From NCBI GenBank assembly GCA_022059125.1, contig JAEUWY010000023.1, positions 496,001 through 560,000 of the forward strand: 64,000 nt of DNA, in the 5' to 3' direction. Below the pieces are notes generated by a model. That model saw only the letters and a list, made by a program, of their open reading frames with translations. It did not search any database and was not told where the DNA came from. Within the stretch, counting starts at the first letter, position 1. Every line of letters starts with the position of its first letter. Origin of the DNA: Corynespora cassiicola. Lineage: Eukaryota; Ascomycota; Dothideomycetes; Pleosporales; Corynesporascaceae. This document shows positions 22,251-32,841 of the stretch, in pieces. The position numbers and the translations under genes were made by a program.

Positions 22251-22747
22251 ATGTCCCCCATAGTCGAACCTGTCCGTCCTGAAGATCTAGAGGACTTGAC
22301 CTCCGTAATCTTCAGATCTCATCGCGGAGAACAGAAGAAACTTGATCGAAATGAAGAATGTGCTCAGCAACTGATGTCCTCGATTGCCAAGACAGAGTTC
22401 CAGTTTTGGAAAAATGATGCGTTGCCCTTGATAAGTGTGTCATAAGTTCCTGCTGGAATAAGCCATGTTGGTACGTACTGATTATACTATGCACAAGCCT
22501 TTCCATTCTGAAAGTTTCATCTGAGTATCAACACAAAGGAGTAGGCATATTACTTGTGAATTCTGGGTTGAAATATGCAGACAGCATTGGAGCCAAGGTG
22601 TGATCCACCCTGTTGAAAGAAGTCTCAATCACCTAACAGTCATTTGAGGCTTCATTTATATCCAATGACGCATCTGGAAGTTTCTATGAGAAGTTTGGCT
22701 TCATGTCTCCGTCGGAAGATACTTGTTCATGCTTAATACGGATGTGA
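22251..22747 (+). pseudogene. decayed GNAT acetyltransferase
   Basis: An ATG at 22251 opens a GNAT-like N-terminus (VRPEDLEDLTSVIFRSH) that stops at 22443. Further on, EYQHKGVGILLVNSGLKYADS (about 22525-22600) is a good motif A, and after a possible small intron (GTGTGATCC...CATTTGAG) come ISNDASGSFYEKFGFMSPS, motif B, and a stop at 22745-22747. The central part linking the two halves is missing or unreadable: stops and no plausible exon lie between about 22432 and 22524. It is therefore either a relic of a ~200-aa enzyme or a rearranged gene. No functional enzyme is expected. Confidence 0.6.
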
Positions 22748-22856
22748 CGAGAACAGATTATGTTATTGTTATGTTGGAACTCCGACCTTTTTTTTCCCGT
22801 CTAGCATATAAGATACATATATTACATCTCTTCCATAGCCCAAGTACCGTGTGACT

Positions 22857-23350
22857 TTATGAATTGTCTTCAATATTCACACCATAAAAGCTACCATGCG
22901 CCATCTGTGCGGTATCCAGGCGACTTTCCATAGATTCGAGTCCATTCCACGAGATCTGGTAGCTTTTTGGAACAAATGACGTCCTCGAGTATCGACGGTC
23001 CTTTACGAAAGCTCTCTCTGGGATGTGCATTTCGAGAGACGGAGATGGTCTAGATGGTGGGCCGGGGTGTGAACTCTGAACTAGATTTTCGAGTAATAAA
23101 TCGTTGCCAAATAGATGATCATGGGATCTAATTATAAGTGTCAGCGACAAAAAAAAAGGACACGTCGAAATGAAACGTACCCATCAGTGTTGCCCATGGC
23201 CTCATCTATGGGGAGATGGCGGCTGCGATGTTGGCGGTGCATGATGCGAAGCGTTATGGCAGCGAGACAAAGGCTCAAAACTCCAATCAATGTGCCAATT
23301 ATACCGAATATGATGGCATTTCGAGTTTCGGCGGTCGAATCTCCGTCCAT
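22857..23350 (-). CDS. small single-pass membrane protein
   Basis: Exons 23181-23350 and 22857-23127, joined over a 53-nt intron (GTACGT...TTAG), encode 146 aa starting MDGDSTAETRN. One hydrophobic helix spans residues ~12-33 (NAIIFGIIGTLIGVLSLCLA), followed by the basic RIMHRQHRSRH, so the tail of about 110 aa would face the cytosol. The tail is Pro/Ser-rich then Tyr/Ser-rich and has no domain I recognise. The reading frame continues upstream without an ATG as far as a possible acceptor at 23425-23431, so an unseen first exon with a signal peptide is possible. Function is unknown. Confidence 0.62.
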
Positions 23351-24021
23351 GTAGACGACTCTGGGGGTAAAAGTGGACAAGGTAACAACAGCACCCGTTG
23401 GCCTCGAAGATGAAATCACCGTACTGGGAGACAGAACACAATGTCAACGAATCAAAATTAACTTGGAGCGGATTTTGGGATACTGATGTAGGTGATGAGT
23501 AGCTACGGGTTCTTTTCTGATCAACTAGAAAGAGGTAATGGCTCTTTAAATTTCTTCTAGGTACTAGGCATGAACATACGCATGCGCTCTGACCCCTCTC
23601 CCTTGCCTCTGTCGAAGCATGCTGGCGTGGATCATTGCGCCTTCTTCCTGTGCGAAAGTGCGCTGTTGGCTGTGGATACGGGGTAAGTGATAAAATCAGG
23701 AGGCGACGATCGGCCGAGGACGACGAGGAATAAGTCCGGTACTGCGACAGTGCGATGGGCCAATCAGGGTGAGAATGGGAGCGGCTACTACGCCGCCCCT
23801 CCGAGCCTGCTTCAGTCAGATGTGAACTGGCACAGCCTCACCGGTGACAACCAACCTTTCTGGTGCGGATCAAGGAAGAGGCTGCTATAGTGGGCAATCC
23901 CAACATGGCACTGCGACAGTGCGACAGGCCAATCAAGGATCGGGCGTCCCAGTTTCGCGGGCTGCAGCTGACTCCTACGACGACTGCATGCAGGGTGGAC
24001 GAAGGGTGCTAGGCTTTGTGT
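23351..24021. other. intergenic with dispersed 32-bp repeats
   Basis: There is no gene. Two similar segments, 23738-23769 and 23907-23938, share ACTGCGACAGTGCGA followed by a GGCCAATCA-type CCAAT box. They resemble the units of the microsatellite just downstream. Confidence 0.55.
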
Positions 24022-24077
24022 CGACAACGCGACAGCGCGACAGCGCGACAGTGCGACAGTGCGACAGTGCGACAGTG
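24022..24077. repeat. 8-bp microsatellite, 7 units
   Basis: Seven tandem octamers: CGACAACG, two CGACAGCG and four CGACAGTG. The array ends in CGATGCCCAATGAG, again with a CCAAT-like box. Single octamer pairs recur at 23742-23755 and 23911-23926, and a related GTGCGACGGTGCG lies near 24180. It is not CRISPR-like: there are no spacers. Confidence 0.9.
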
Positions 24078-24673
24078 CGATGCCCAATGAGCCGGTGCAC
24101 CGCCTGGTCTGGGGCTGCAAAAGGATGCACGAAGCTGGGTCTTGTCGGCGCCACACCACAGAAGACGAGTCCCAGGGCAGTGCGACGGTGCGCTACTGGC
24201 TTTTCCTGCCGGAGTGATTGCTGACTGCATGTCTTCGTCTGGGCCCCGAAACGCGCACGCAGTCCAAGCGGCTCCTCATAGACACGAGCCTTCCAACTTC
24301 ATAAGCTCAGCTTCCCCGTCGCACTGGTCGCACTGACTACACACCCATTTGCTGGATCCCGAGAGCACATCCTTGGGTTGCGGCCAAACTGTATACCGAA
24401 ACACATTGCTTTCCGGACATTTGCATCTTTATCTGTCCTCGCGTCAAATGGTCGAATCTGACGCTCGAATCACCCATCTTTCAGCAAACACCCAACTCAT
24501 CGTCACTGCGCGGCTCTAGCCCTGGCGGCTCAGCCCCGTACCAAAACTGTCTTCTTGCACCGGATTTCTCTCGACGGGAAAAAATACCACCGGAGTGCCA
24601 TCTCATTCCAATACATCTACCTTGTTTGAGACGGCCTTGACATCCTCCAAAATTCAAGTCTAAACCGGGTGGG
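24078..24673. other. intergenic, promoter of the zinc-ankyrin gene
   Basis: There is no convincing ORF. It carries CreA-like and CCAAT-like short motifs, but none is strong enough to call. Confidence 0.4.
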
Positions 24674-26658
24674 ATGGACTTGGCACTCCCCGGCAATTCA
24701 CCTGACCCTTTATCGGCTTCGCTCCAATTTAACATGCCAGCAAAGAAGAAGAGAAAACTGAACTATGTAAAGTGTGAGAGGTGTAGAAAGGACAAGAAGC
24801 GGGTAATATTATTCGACAGTCTGCCCTCATCTTGGCTTTTTATTAACAACTCCTAGTGCACACCAACAGAAAGGATTTGGCCAACCCCATGCGACCGATG
24901 TAGAGAGAACGAGTATGAATGCTCTGAAGGGCAGAAAACAGATCAGAGTAAATGGCCAGGAGTAAATCCAAACAATCTGCCCTTGGCCCCTTCTGCGCCT
25001 TCTGAGCATTCCGACACCCTTTCCGAAGAAGACTTGTATGAAATCACACCCTCTCTCTCTCTTCAGCCTGGCACGAGACTGATTTATAACATAGATTGAC
25101 TCTGATGGAATATCATGAAAATATGATGAAGGCAAAAGATCGGTTTCACACCATTCGCTCAGAAATCAATGCCCATCTTGGCATCGACATGATCGAACAG
25201 GAAATTCTCGATGACGATAATGTTGGCAGCTCCGAAAAAGACATTTCTGCGTTATTTCTCGAATGGACGGATTCAGTCAGACAAGAAGTCATCATGCGCG
25301 TCAAAGGCTCACTACTGTCAGGTCAACAGATAGGTTATAGCCCTTTGTTACTTGGCTCTGTGAAAGAAGCCATCATCAACGCCAACCCGGGATGTCCACT
25401 TTGTAGAAACAATCCCTTTTGGGTGCTCTCGCTATCATCCAACTCCTTGTCCTTTTTGACAATTCGCATATCTTTTCTGCAGGAATCCCAGTGGTGCAAC
25501 TCGCACAAGGAAGACTTCAAAAAAGAGGTTCGCAATACGCTAGAATCGCTTGCCAACATCTTTTTATCAATTAAATCGATCCTGGATCGGCTAGGTCTCG
25601 AATTCCCATCCCTATACGACTCACGACATCTCCCGATCTTTCTTCCAGAAACGGGCCTTAGAATGCTCTTTGAGCAGGACACGGGAGGTTTAATACCGAG
25701 TATAGACATTTTTGGAAGAAACCTGCTACACATTTATCTTGATTTAGATCAATATCATCTTCCAAATGACTGGCTTCAGGACAACAATTCATTCAAAGCC
25801 ACAGACCTCTTTGGACGTACCCCTTTACATGCGGCCTGTCAACATAGTTACAACTATACCGTAGAACAATTACTTTGCGCTGGAGCAGACCCATCCGCTA
25901 TAGTATCTTACGGACACAAATCCTCAGCCCTGCATTTTGCAGCAGCGCGTCAATCAACATATGTTTTGAGGGAGTTATTGGAACAAGAGAGAATAGATCT
26001 AAACGTCGAGGATTTCCACGGCCGGACGGCGTTATGCACCGCAACCAGAAAAGGGAATCACTTTGCCGTGGATCTTCTTCTGCGTCAAGCAGACGTGAAT
26101 GCAGGCCGCAGATTGCCGCTTTGTGAGGCAATAAGCATGAAGGACACCTTCTTGGTTCAGAAATTCATCGATGCTGGCGCTGATATCGAAGAAGAAGATG
26201 ACAGATACGATTCTCCTTTAGAGGCAGCCACGGCTTTTGGAGATGAAGACTTCGCTTTTAGCATCATGAAGATTATGGTCGAGCAGGAGGAACAGAAGGG
26301 CAATCACAACGACAGAAATTCAACTTTGGTGCTTTTCGAGTGTGCAAAAAGGGGGTTGTTGGAGGCTGCCAAATACGTCTTTGATCGGGCAGACCCCAAT
26401 GCTAGAGATGAAGACTCTCAAACGCCACTGATGATCGCCGCAGAATACGGAAGAGCTGATATGGTCGAGTTTTTTGTCAGTGCACAACCAAAGGTGGATC
26501 TTTGGCTACGGGACATATATGGAAAGAATGCTCTGGACCTGGCACGAGAACGCTACTATTCTTCGCGAAAGAATGAGTATGATCGGATTGTGGCCATTTT
26601 GGAGCAGGAAGAGAGGAAAAGACCACGTGAGGCTGCTGACATGATCTGGGATTTTTAA
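24674..26658 (+). CDS. Zn(II)2Cys6-ankyrin repeat fusion protein
   Basis: Exons 24674-24802, 24857-25035 and 25095-26658 encode 623 aa. Splicing joins the two halves of a Zn2Cys6 cluster: CERCRKDKKRC from exon 1 and CDRCRENEYEC from exon 2, with Cys34, 37, 44, 55, 58 and 65 (Cx2Cx6Cx10Cx2Cx6C). A basic KKKRK at 24-28 is a likely nuclear signal. Residues ~105-300 are helical with two Cx2C pairs. From about residue 305 to 600 there are ankyrin repeats (FGRTPLHAAC, SSALHFAAA, HGRTALCTA, DSQTPLMIAA, YGKNALDLA). It should be a nuclear protein that binds DNA and docks a partner through the ankyrins. An inner ATG at 24734 is an equally possible start. Targets are unknown. Confidence 0.85.
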
Positions 26659-27488
26659 GTTTCCATTTCATGCTTGTGAAGGTTGCAAAAACACTCAGTG
26701 ACGTGGTCTGTTTCTTTGATTCAAGAATTCGAATTATTAATATCATTGTCTATGAATTATTCGGTGTACGTGTGATTAAGGCTAGCACTGCCTAAGCTCT
26801 TAGTGTATGTTTGTTTAATCACTGGGTAGATAATAGAGGGACGGAAGAATTACATCAAGGTTTATTAAAACGAGGTTTTTTTGGTACTTATTAGTCTAGT
26901 TAGGTAGTAAACATTTCAACGTTACGGCTGTGTAAGAGCGAAGAAGTAGTTCTTACAAGCCGATTGCGATATAATGGATAGGAAAGGATGGACCATCACG
27001 GCCAAGTGATGCCTTTGACATGTAGATACTATGTAGTCAGTTGCCCACATCAAGTCATGGTCGAAATCTAGACAGCTATGGAGTCGTGAATATCAAAGTT
27101 TAGCAGAATACGCAGGACTATTCAAGTTGATGCATGAGCTGGAAGCATACGATTGAATTTTAGTACTTCCCTCTCAAGGGAGGAAGCATGTCACAAATCA
27201 AGTACACAAGAGGGCGGCTCAGAACGGGAAGCATACATTGTAATAGAGAATTAGCTCTGGAACCGATATTCGCGATAGGCTTTCCCTTCAAGAACTTAAG
27301 ATAAACGGAAGAAATGTGGTTTTCTATGACTAAAGCCTAAAGGCAGAGTATTCTGGTCTTGTAGTGGGTTATTGATTAGAGGCATGGCTCTATTGTCCTC
27401 AAAAGGCAAACGTACCACGTATTCTATTCACAGTGTGCCATGTGAATTCCTTGTGCGCTATGTTTTTTTGCCCATCACTGAACATTAC
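26659..27488. other. intergenic, AT-rich, no gene seen
   Basis: Convergent 3' flanks of the zinc-ankyrin and 2EXR genes. No structure is recognised. Confidence 0.45.
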
Positions 27489-28229
27489 CTACAAAGCTCC
27501 TAGGCCCATCTTTTCTACGAAACCCGCAAGCTCATCATCTACAATCTTGTCCCAGCCACAAACCGGGCCCCATGAGATCTTTTTCTTCTTAGCCTTGGCG
27601 ATATCCAGCAGACCCTGCAAAAGCGGCGAAGACCTTGAGAGCAAACCCGGCCAAGCATCAAATTCAATCTCGCCCATGGACGGCACCTGCAATATCAAGC
27701 TCTTGAGCACATTGACATTGAACTCGGTATAGAAGCTCGGCCCTTTACTGAAGCCCTCAAACACTGCGTCCGAGGCAGGATCAAAGGCGACGAAGATTTT
27801 CAACAGCCGAGCCTTCTCCATTTCCTCCAGCCCAAGCCGGTCGTCTGCCACCCACCCCCGGGGTGGCTTGTTCCATCCCATCCCTATGCGCAGCTCGAAC
27901 TGCGTTATGACAGCGCGGTAGCGCGTGGGGAGGCGTGCGAGCAGCGGCGCCTTGGTGTGGTAGAAGCGGCCGTGGGTGGGGAAGATGCGGAAGGTATTGC
28001 GGCCGTAAAAAGCGCGATAGGCTTCCTCATGCATGCGATGGCTCACAAAGAACATGCGCATGAGCGGGCTTATGCTGCGGAAGTTCATGGGATCGAGGTC
28101 TATGGTCTGGGGGACGACGAGGAGGAGCTCGTAGACGCGCAACCGCAGTTCGTACGGCAGGTCGAAGAAGCGGAAGGTCTCGGAGGCGGCGATGTCCATC
28201 GTCCCCATCTTCTGTACCAGGTCGTCCAT
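27489..28229 (-). CDS. 2EXR / F-box-like domain protein
   Basis: A single exon encodes 246 aa from ATG 28229. The N-terminal FRFFDLPYELRLRVYELLL block (about residues 19-37) is the fungal 2EXR/F-box-like motif (F..LP.ELR..IY). The middle has the FFVSHRMHEEAYRAFYGRNTFRI stretch typical of these proteins, where a residue-rich beta strand follows the first helices. The C-terminus has a Lys-rich patch. Such proteins are abundant and variable in Pezizomycotina. Some F-box relatives recruit substrates to SCF ubiquitin ligases; no partner domain is visible here. Cytosolic or nuclear. Confidence 0.78.
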   Translation of the reverse strand: MDDLVQKMGTMDIAASETFRFFDLPYELRLRVYELLLVVPQTIDLDPMNFRSISPLMRMFFVSHRMHEEAYRAFYGRNTFRIFPTHGRFYHTKAPLLARLPTRYRAVITQFELRIGMGWNKPPRGWVADDRLGLEEMEKARLLKIFVAFDPASDAVFEGFSKGPSFYTEFNVNVLKSLILQVPSMGEIEFDAWPGLLSRSSPLLQGLLDIAKAKKKKISWGPVCGWDKIVDDELAGFVEKMGLGAL

Positions 28230-28252
28230 TCTGGCTTAAGTTTTTTTAATCG

Positions 28253-28283
28253 CTCTAAAGCGAGCTCACTGCGCGCTTTAGAG
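28253..28283. repeat. perfect 10-bp inverted repeat upstream of the 2EXR gene
   Basis: CTCTAAAGCG at 28253-28262 and CGCTTTAGAG at 28274-28283 are separated by 11 nt, 24 nt upstream of the 2EXR start codon. It may be a dimeric factor site in the promoter or a 5' UTR hairpin. Confidence 0.7.
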
Positions 28284-29455
28284 AGGCCTATGCATCCATC
28301 GCGCCGGCGGCTATTGTCACAAATCGAGGGTTGGGAGGAGGGGAATGTCTCGGAGCTACGGGACTGTCAGCCCATTAAAGAGAGGGCAGCAGTTCTTGGG
28401 AGCAAAGAGTTTTTTTCTCCCCAGCTAATACAACTTCAGACTTATTAATAGGTAAGTTTCAAGTCAAATTTCGTCTGGGTGTAAACTTTCTGAAGAGAAA
28501 AGAAGAGTCCAGAGGCGCGAAGAGTTTTATCCAAATTTTGCTGACTCATACATTAGTCATGGCTCGCCCCTCTTTTGCCGAGACCTATGTCGATTGCGAT
28601 ATAACTGACCCTTCTTCTTGTTCAACCACTATCACTGTGGAACTGCTAGGCTCATCGTGGTTTTTTGATGTTATCTGATATGGGATGCGAACGATAATGA
28701 TGGTCCAACCACAAGACCTAGAGAGGACAACCGTTCCTCTCGACTTATCCGCGGCCCTCGTCTTCTGCACATGGACCTCTGCACTGTACATCGACATGTT
28801 CGGATTCGTCAGGGATTGAATATTCGAGACCTGAGGAAGGTTGAAATCGGACCTGGTTATGGGTGAATATAGCGGTCAAAAATGCCTAAGGACGCCATGT
28901 CTGGGGAGACCATCTCCCACCCTGTTGAAAAAAAAACTTGTCAAGAGACATGCTCAAGAAGGACGTTATATCATGGCTGTTCGTGGAATTTTGAAACGCG
29001 GGCTGCCCAAACTGATATGTTGCCAAGAACACCGTATCAGTCGGGATATCAAACTCGCATCTAGCCAAGCCTCGAATGAAGCCCTGGGAAAGCGTCCGCA
29101 GTTTGTTGTGGCGTTTCTCATGGTTCAGCTGTGCTCAGCCTTTCGCTTCTGTTGTAGTATCATTGGGTGCTCATTTCAGCTGCCCTATGCTAATACCTCG
29201 GAATCTCCCGCTGCATCGTATAACGAAGCCAAGGAGATATAAGGCACGGCTCTAAGTTCTGCCGGAAGGCACAATCTTCTATGAAAAGAAACGAGTCTCT
29301 GGATCTTGTAAGTCTAGACTGCAGGTTTACAGGGAGACGAGACAGGCTTTGTGCGTTGGTCTTAACATTGGCTGGTCCCCTTTCTTTTACATGTTTCTTT
29401 CGACTCTTTTCTCGTTCTCAATGCCATTTTCTCATACAATCTCAACTAAAGTTTG
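28284..29455. other. intergenic, no gene seen
   Basis: Divergent promoters of the 2EXR and CFEM-like genes. Short ORFs at 28585-28797 (minus) and 28841-29242 (plus) have no recognisable content and are not called. Confidence 0.4.
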
Positions 29456-30256
29456 ATGCTGGTCATAATGCGCTCTACATTGGCTTCGTTTGTTTTACCT
29501 GTTCTGCTGCGTTTTTCCTTCGCCCAGGTCACCGACCCTGCCACCTTGCGAGCATCAATCAAAGAAGATAAGAACTACAGCCTCCTCCCTGGCTGTATCA
29601 ATCAGTGCATATGGGACATCGGCGATAACGATACCCCTGATATAGGAGGCGACATTGCAATCCACCTCAGCTGCTCCTCTCCCTGGCCGAACGGCTGCTA
29701 TTGCCGGCCACAATCGGCGGCCTTCGCGCACTCATTCATCACATCATGCGCGTCCTATCTCTGTTCAACTCCGACACCAGAAGATATCAACAGTGGCACC
29801 AGCGTCTATGCGAGTTATTGTAGCCAAGCTCTGGGAGCCGCTTATACACCGGAAGGGATTGAGCAAGCAGCCCCTACCGGCACGCCTGTGTCTGAACCAA
29901 GCAGTGCAGCAGGAGGTATGGAGTTTCCTTCAATGGTGATGGTGGCCGCAACTCACAGCAATATAGCAGCTGCGACATCGCGACCGACTTCTGGTATCCC
30001 CAGAGCGACTGCTTCAACAGCTCTGTCCAGCTCCAATCCCACAGGCAGCCCGACCGGCAGTGCATCCACTAGCTCATCTGATGATGGTAAGATTGCGGGG
30101 TTGAGCAAGGGTGCTTTCATCGGTGTTGTTATATCAGCATCTTGCTCTGTTTTAGGCCTGATTTTTGGTATTGGGTTCAAGATCTATAAGCACAAGAAGC
30201 AGAACAAGCCCCAACAACATATGGGTGCGAATGGGTACTACTATACCACCAAATGA
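29456..30256 (+). CDS. CFEM-like cell-surface protein with Ser/Thr stalk and membrane anchor
   Basis: The frame from ATG 29456 (or 29468) encodes up to 266 aa. A signal peptide ends near FSFAQ. The ectodomain has eight cysteines in CFEM-like order: CINQC, SCSSPWPNGCYC, then FITSCASYLC and SYC. The usual heme-coordinating Asp between Cys3 and Cys4 is not seen. A Ser/Thr/Ala/Pro-rich stalk (~150-205) follows, then one transmembrane helix (GAFIGVVISASCSVLGLIFGIGF) and a basic tail (KIYKHKKQNK). A 51-nt in-frame intron at 29916-29966 is possible, because its translation is out of character with the stalk. CFEM proteins sit at the cell surface and some bind heme or act in virulence; this one may be a surface sensor or adhesin. 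Confidence 0.78.
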   Translation: MLVIMRSTLASFVLPVLLRFSFAQVTDPATLRASIKEDKNYSLLPGCINQCIWDIGDNDTPDIGGDIAIHLSCSSPWPNGCYCRPQSAAFAHSFITSCASYLCSTPTPEDINSGTSVYASYCSQALGAAYTPEGIEQAAPTGTPVSEPSSAAGGMEFPSMVMVAATHSNIAAATSRPTSGIPRATASTALSSSNPTGSPTGSASTSSSDDGKIAGLSKGAFIGVVISASCSVLGLIFGIGFKIYKHKKQNKPQQHMGANGYYYTTK

Positions 30257-32841
30257 TTCAGGTACGTTTATGTGGGTTTATGATGTGCCAATAGTTCGCC
30301 TTGATGACTCTCAACAGACGTCTTGTCTTTGATCATTCGCAAATTTGTATTTAATTCCAATCCATTATCCCCACCATTTTGATATCCCACAAAACCCGGC
30401 ATGCCTTGGTCGATTTTCAGCACTAAAAGTTAATGGAATGCTTTCTCCAGTAACCTCTATTGATTCAAGCTCGGTGTTTCTTCATACATGCACAGCTAAT
30501 CACTCTCGCTCCTAAATATTCGCTATTCCATGGACCGATGACGAGGAGCTTCATTCATTGCGAAGCGTTCTCTCCTTTCGGCAGCGCCCATGTAAACATA
30601 TCTACCTGAAATTAGCTTCTCAAGGGGTTTTACTTCGAGGTTACTGCATTTTGCATCTTGTCGAGCCTTTCGACTGGTCATTCGGGCCTACGATTGCCTC
30701 GCTTTCACAGTGGATGCATGCGCATACTTGGCAAATTTTCCACATGAACGGCATATTCACTAAATACGCTTATCATTAGCAATACACCGGTTCTTTACCA
30801 TATGAGGTCGATGTGATTGACCGCGTGGCCGGTCGACCTGGATATTCCAGGAGGCGATGTGGGGCAGAGAGGAACGGTTGAGTCTGTAGGATAGAGCGGG
30901 TTTGCCCATCATGGTGATGATATAGAGAGAAGCTAAATTGTGCCAACAAGCTGAACAAGTGTGTGATGCGACGGAGAAAGGGTTCTTTGCAGCTGATGCA
31001 GTTTGCGTCGCAAGACGCGCCGAAAAAAGCCTGCCAGAGTTTGCGTGACAGCGGAAGCACCATCGGATGCGAGGTAGCAACGCCAGAATGATAGTGAGGT
31101 GCAAAAAATATAAAATGTACGGAAAGAGTATTCCAGACACACTGGTGTGTATATTTAATCGCAAAGATATCGTACTCCTGTAGCGCGGCAGTTCTACGAG
31201 GAAAAGTCAGAAATGGTCCAAAAGGCGAGTGAAGGAACCCGGGTTGCAAGCAGGCACTCTGATTCGGGAATAAACGCTTGATTGAACCAATAGTATCTCG
31301 CAAACAAGATACCCCGGGAGCCTATTTTTGAAGATTGATTGCCGGTGTCGCAGTGGTACTCTATGGGTGGTAGTGTTCGCGTATCTCAAACGCTGCACGC
31401 CGCGATCCCCGCCCCTAGTGCCTCTGCAAACTACATCCGCAATACCTGAGGCGGCAAAGTTCTCGCGTAGGGGGCTGTAACGCAGGAACCCCAGACGCCA
31501 GACAAACAGGTTCCCGCCTCCTGTCGGGCTGAACGGGGTTAGAACGATTGAAGAGTGCGGGGGACAGGCCCACCAATTCTGCAGGACATCATTGCCATGT
31601 CTCTGTAAATTTGTCGAGATCATTCACAAAAAAAGATCGGGATAGTTACGTCGTCGGGCGTTGCGACGATCTACCAGTCTTTATCGCCGCCCAAATTGAG
31701 TTTACCAAGAGACCGCGCGGCATAATTTATTGTTGAGAGTTTACGAGTTTGCCATGAATTCCAGCCATGGGTCCAAGAAAGTCAAGAAAGGGATATACGC
31801 GCGGCGGTGTCATGGCGGTAATGCAGGAAAGTGGAATGTGATCTTGAATTTTGGGTGTACAAGGCGTCAGCTGGCTTCTGCGAATCAGCCTGGCTTTTGC
31901 CACCACTGTGGTCAGTCAGGATATTGCTCTGAATTTAGATGTGACGAAGCCTTTTGTACTCGGATTTGCCAATCGCTGTGATGGATAGAGTGCGGCCAAA
32001 GGGCGGACCCTGCAAGTCCGATCCTACAGGCTCACCTTCAACTTGGCGCCAGATGATGCCAGCGCCGAGGTGATTTACCTTTGCGCTGTCGCCACGACTG
32101 CCGGCAAACTCAACTATCGTGGGTAGCAATCTTTGCACATTGCTCGTCCAAGGTTGGAAAGCTCGGGGAAGATGCGGGTGGCAAATCCCGCTTCCAGGAA
32201 CTGGGCGCTCAATGAGGAGCGCCACAACATATATTGAATTGAACGTTAGTCTGCGGCTTCTGTTGTCATTGGAAGAAGACGATAAAAAGAACTGCAATAC
32301 TCCCAGTGCTGAACGTCGATCTCTCCTGGGCGGCAGCGACGTGGCTTATCGATAAGGTGATGCTTCACGTTCACGGCGATCTGTTCTTCTCGATCCCTGG
32401 GCGAAACACCAACGTTCTCCGCCGAAACACTCGATGATGGAAGAGTCTCGCACCAACGTCAGGGAAGTATCTTGGCCTTTCACTCAGATGCCAGAGAGAG
32501 GAGCCGGCTCTCTTGGCTGGGCTGGGCATGGCTGCAAGGAGCCCACCTCCCTTGCTTGCAGGGATTCTGCATCTCCCTATCAGGCAATATTCTGATGCTA
32601 AGCACACAGAAGCTGAGGCGAAGCACCTCTGTGCCCTGGAGTCACATCGGCGCCTAGACAACTTGGCGTCTGGATAGCGTAGTGCTGGTGTGGGGTTGAC
32701 ATCTTGTCTTAAAGCTCTTAAGGTAGGTGGCAGCGGGTCTTCATCCTCCTTGGTATTGCATCGACCTTCATTCTCCAACATTTTACGCTGGCCGACTTCC
32801 TAGTTGTTCTTTTTGTCCAATTTTCGCTTTTATTTAGCGTC
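30257..32841. other. 2.6-kb gene desert
   Basis: I find no gene that I can support. Several ORFs of 60-175 codons occur on both strands (for example 30776-31303 minus and 31754-31981 plus, the latter Cys-rich) but none has a domain, splicing logic or codon bias like its neighbours. No terminal repeats or transposase motifs are seen. The last ~200 nt form the promoter of the next gene. Confidence 0.45.

Noticed and set aside
24022..24077. Tandem repeat that could suggest a CRISPR array
   Set aside because: The units are 8 bp and adjoin directly without spacers; the genome is eukaryotic.
28841..29242. 133-codon ORF in the 2EXR/CFEM spacer
   Set aside because: Composition is not protein-like over its length and no family is visible.
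29916..29966. Possible 51-nt intron in the CFEM-like gene
   Set aside because: It preserves the frame either way, so sequence alone does not decide. Mentioned but not used in the model.
31754..31981. Cys-rich 75-aa ORF
   Set aside because: No signal peptide and no recognisable pattern; the cysteines are not evenly placed. Kept as unproven.
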